Shown here piece by piece: positions 42,991 through 43,091 of a DNA stretch of 43,091 nt. The DNA is taken from the NCBI RefSeq assembly GCF_013213975.1, contig NZ_JABSST010000011.1:1-43091 (forward strand), read 5' to 3'. A program made the translations under genes and the position numbers. Each line of letters begins with the position of its first letter. The stretch's first letter is position 1. Under the pieces are notes generated by a model. That model saw nothing but the letters and a program-made list of their open reading frames with translations. It did not search any database and was not told the DNA's origin. The stretch is from Winogradskyella sp. Lineage in GTDB: Bacteria; Bacteroidota; Bacteroidia; Flavobacteriales; Flavobacteriaceae.

Positions 42991-43091
42991 CATCTATAAA
43001 TTAATGTTTTCAATACATGAAAAGCTCTTTTCTATACAGTGTTTTAAAACAGTTTGAATATTATAGAAGATTAGGGGATAAAACTATAGCT

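Overview
The window is 43 kb of AT-rich chromosomal DNA that looks like a Flavobacteriaceae genome, most likely marine. The evidence is gene content: type IX secretion and gliding-type proteins (PorP/SprF, PorQ, a type B sorting domain and a type A sorting domain), a porQ-cmk pair beside lon, flavobacterial-style lipoproteins, and several close matches to the Bacteroidetes promoter pattern TTG-N18-20-TAnnTTTG. Genus cannot be decided. No rRNA, tRNA, insertion sequence, phage or CRISPR array was seen, and almost every gene looks intact.

Layout. (1) 15-4101, minus strand: a small outer-membrane barrel protein, then a tightly coupled polyphosphate operon sixA-ppk1-ppx. (2) 4416-11396, plus strand: a T9SS-type trio of a 1372-residue surface protein with SprB-like and HYR-like repeats and a gliding-type C-terminal domain, a PorP/SprF protein and a TPR/propeller/OmpA protein. 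(3) 11776-13617: a CAP-domain lipoprotein, pdxH and a small unknown protein. (4) 13614-18306, minus strand: pyrR-pyrB-STAS-like-rnz operon, then rpsA. (5) 18589-24019: a Kbp-like BON/LysM protein, then a minus-strand series lon-LysM protein-porQ-cmk. (6) 24249-27186, plus strand: an ECF sigma factor (apparent TTG start), a single-pass membrane protein and two exported beta-repeat proteins (DUF4097-like and head-GIN). (7) 27256-30396, minus strand: a lipoprotein with a duplicated four-cysteine module, an Atg22/UMF1-type MFS transporter and an M48 metallopeptidase lipoprotein. (8) 30481-42300, minus strand: an alpha-glucan block read in the order GT4 glgM-type synthase, glgC, glgE, maltokinase, glgB, a secreted twin carbohydrate-binding-like protein and a GH31 alpha-glucosidase. 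(9) 42460-42990, plus strand: a lipoprotein MsrB divergent from the glucan operon.

The most notable system is the glucan block. The enzyme in the usual glgA position is not a GT5 glycogen synthase. It resembles the actinobacterial GT4 enzyme GlgM, which makes maltose 1-phosphate from ADP-glucose and glucose 1-phosphate. With glgC, glgE and glgB beside it, the cluster would encode a complete route glucose 1-phosphate -> ADP-glucose -> maltose 1-phosphate -> linear alpha-1,4-glucan -> branched glucan with no trehalose synthase, while the maltokinase gives a second entry from free maltose. Two palindromic operator-like sites sharing the core ACCGAAAACG lie upstream of the glgM operon and of the GH31 gene, suggesting common control by a regulator outside the window. 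Function calls rest on motif recognition by eye; no searches were run.
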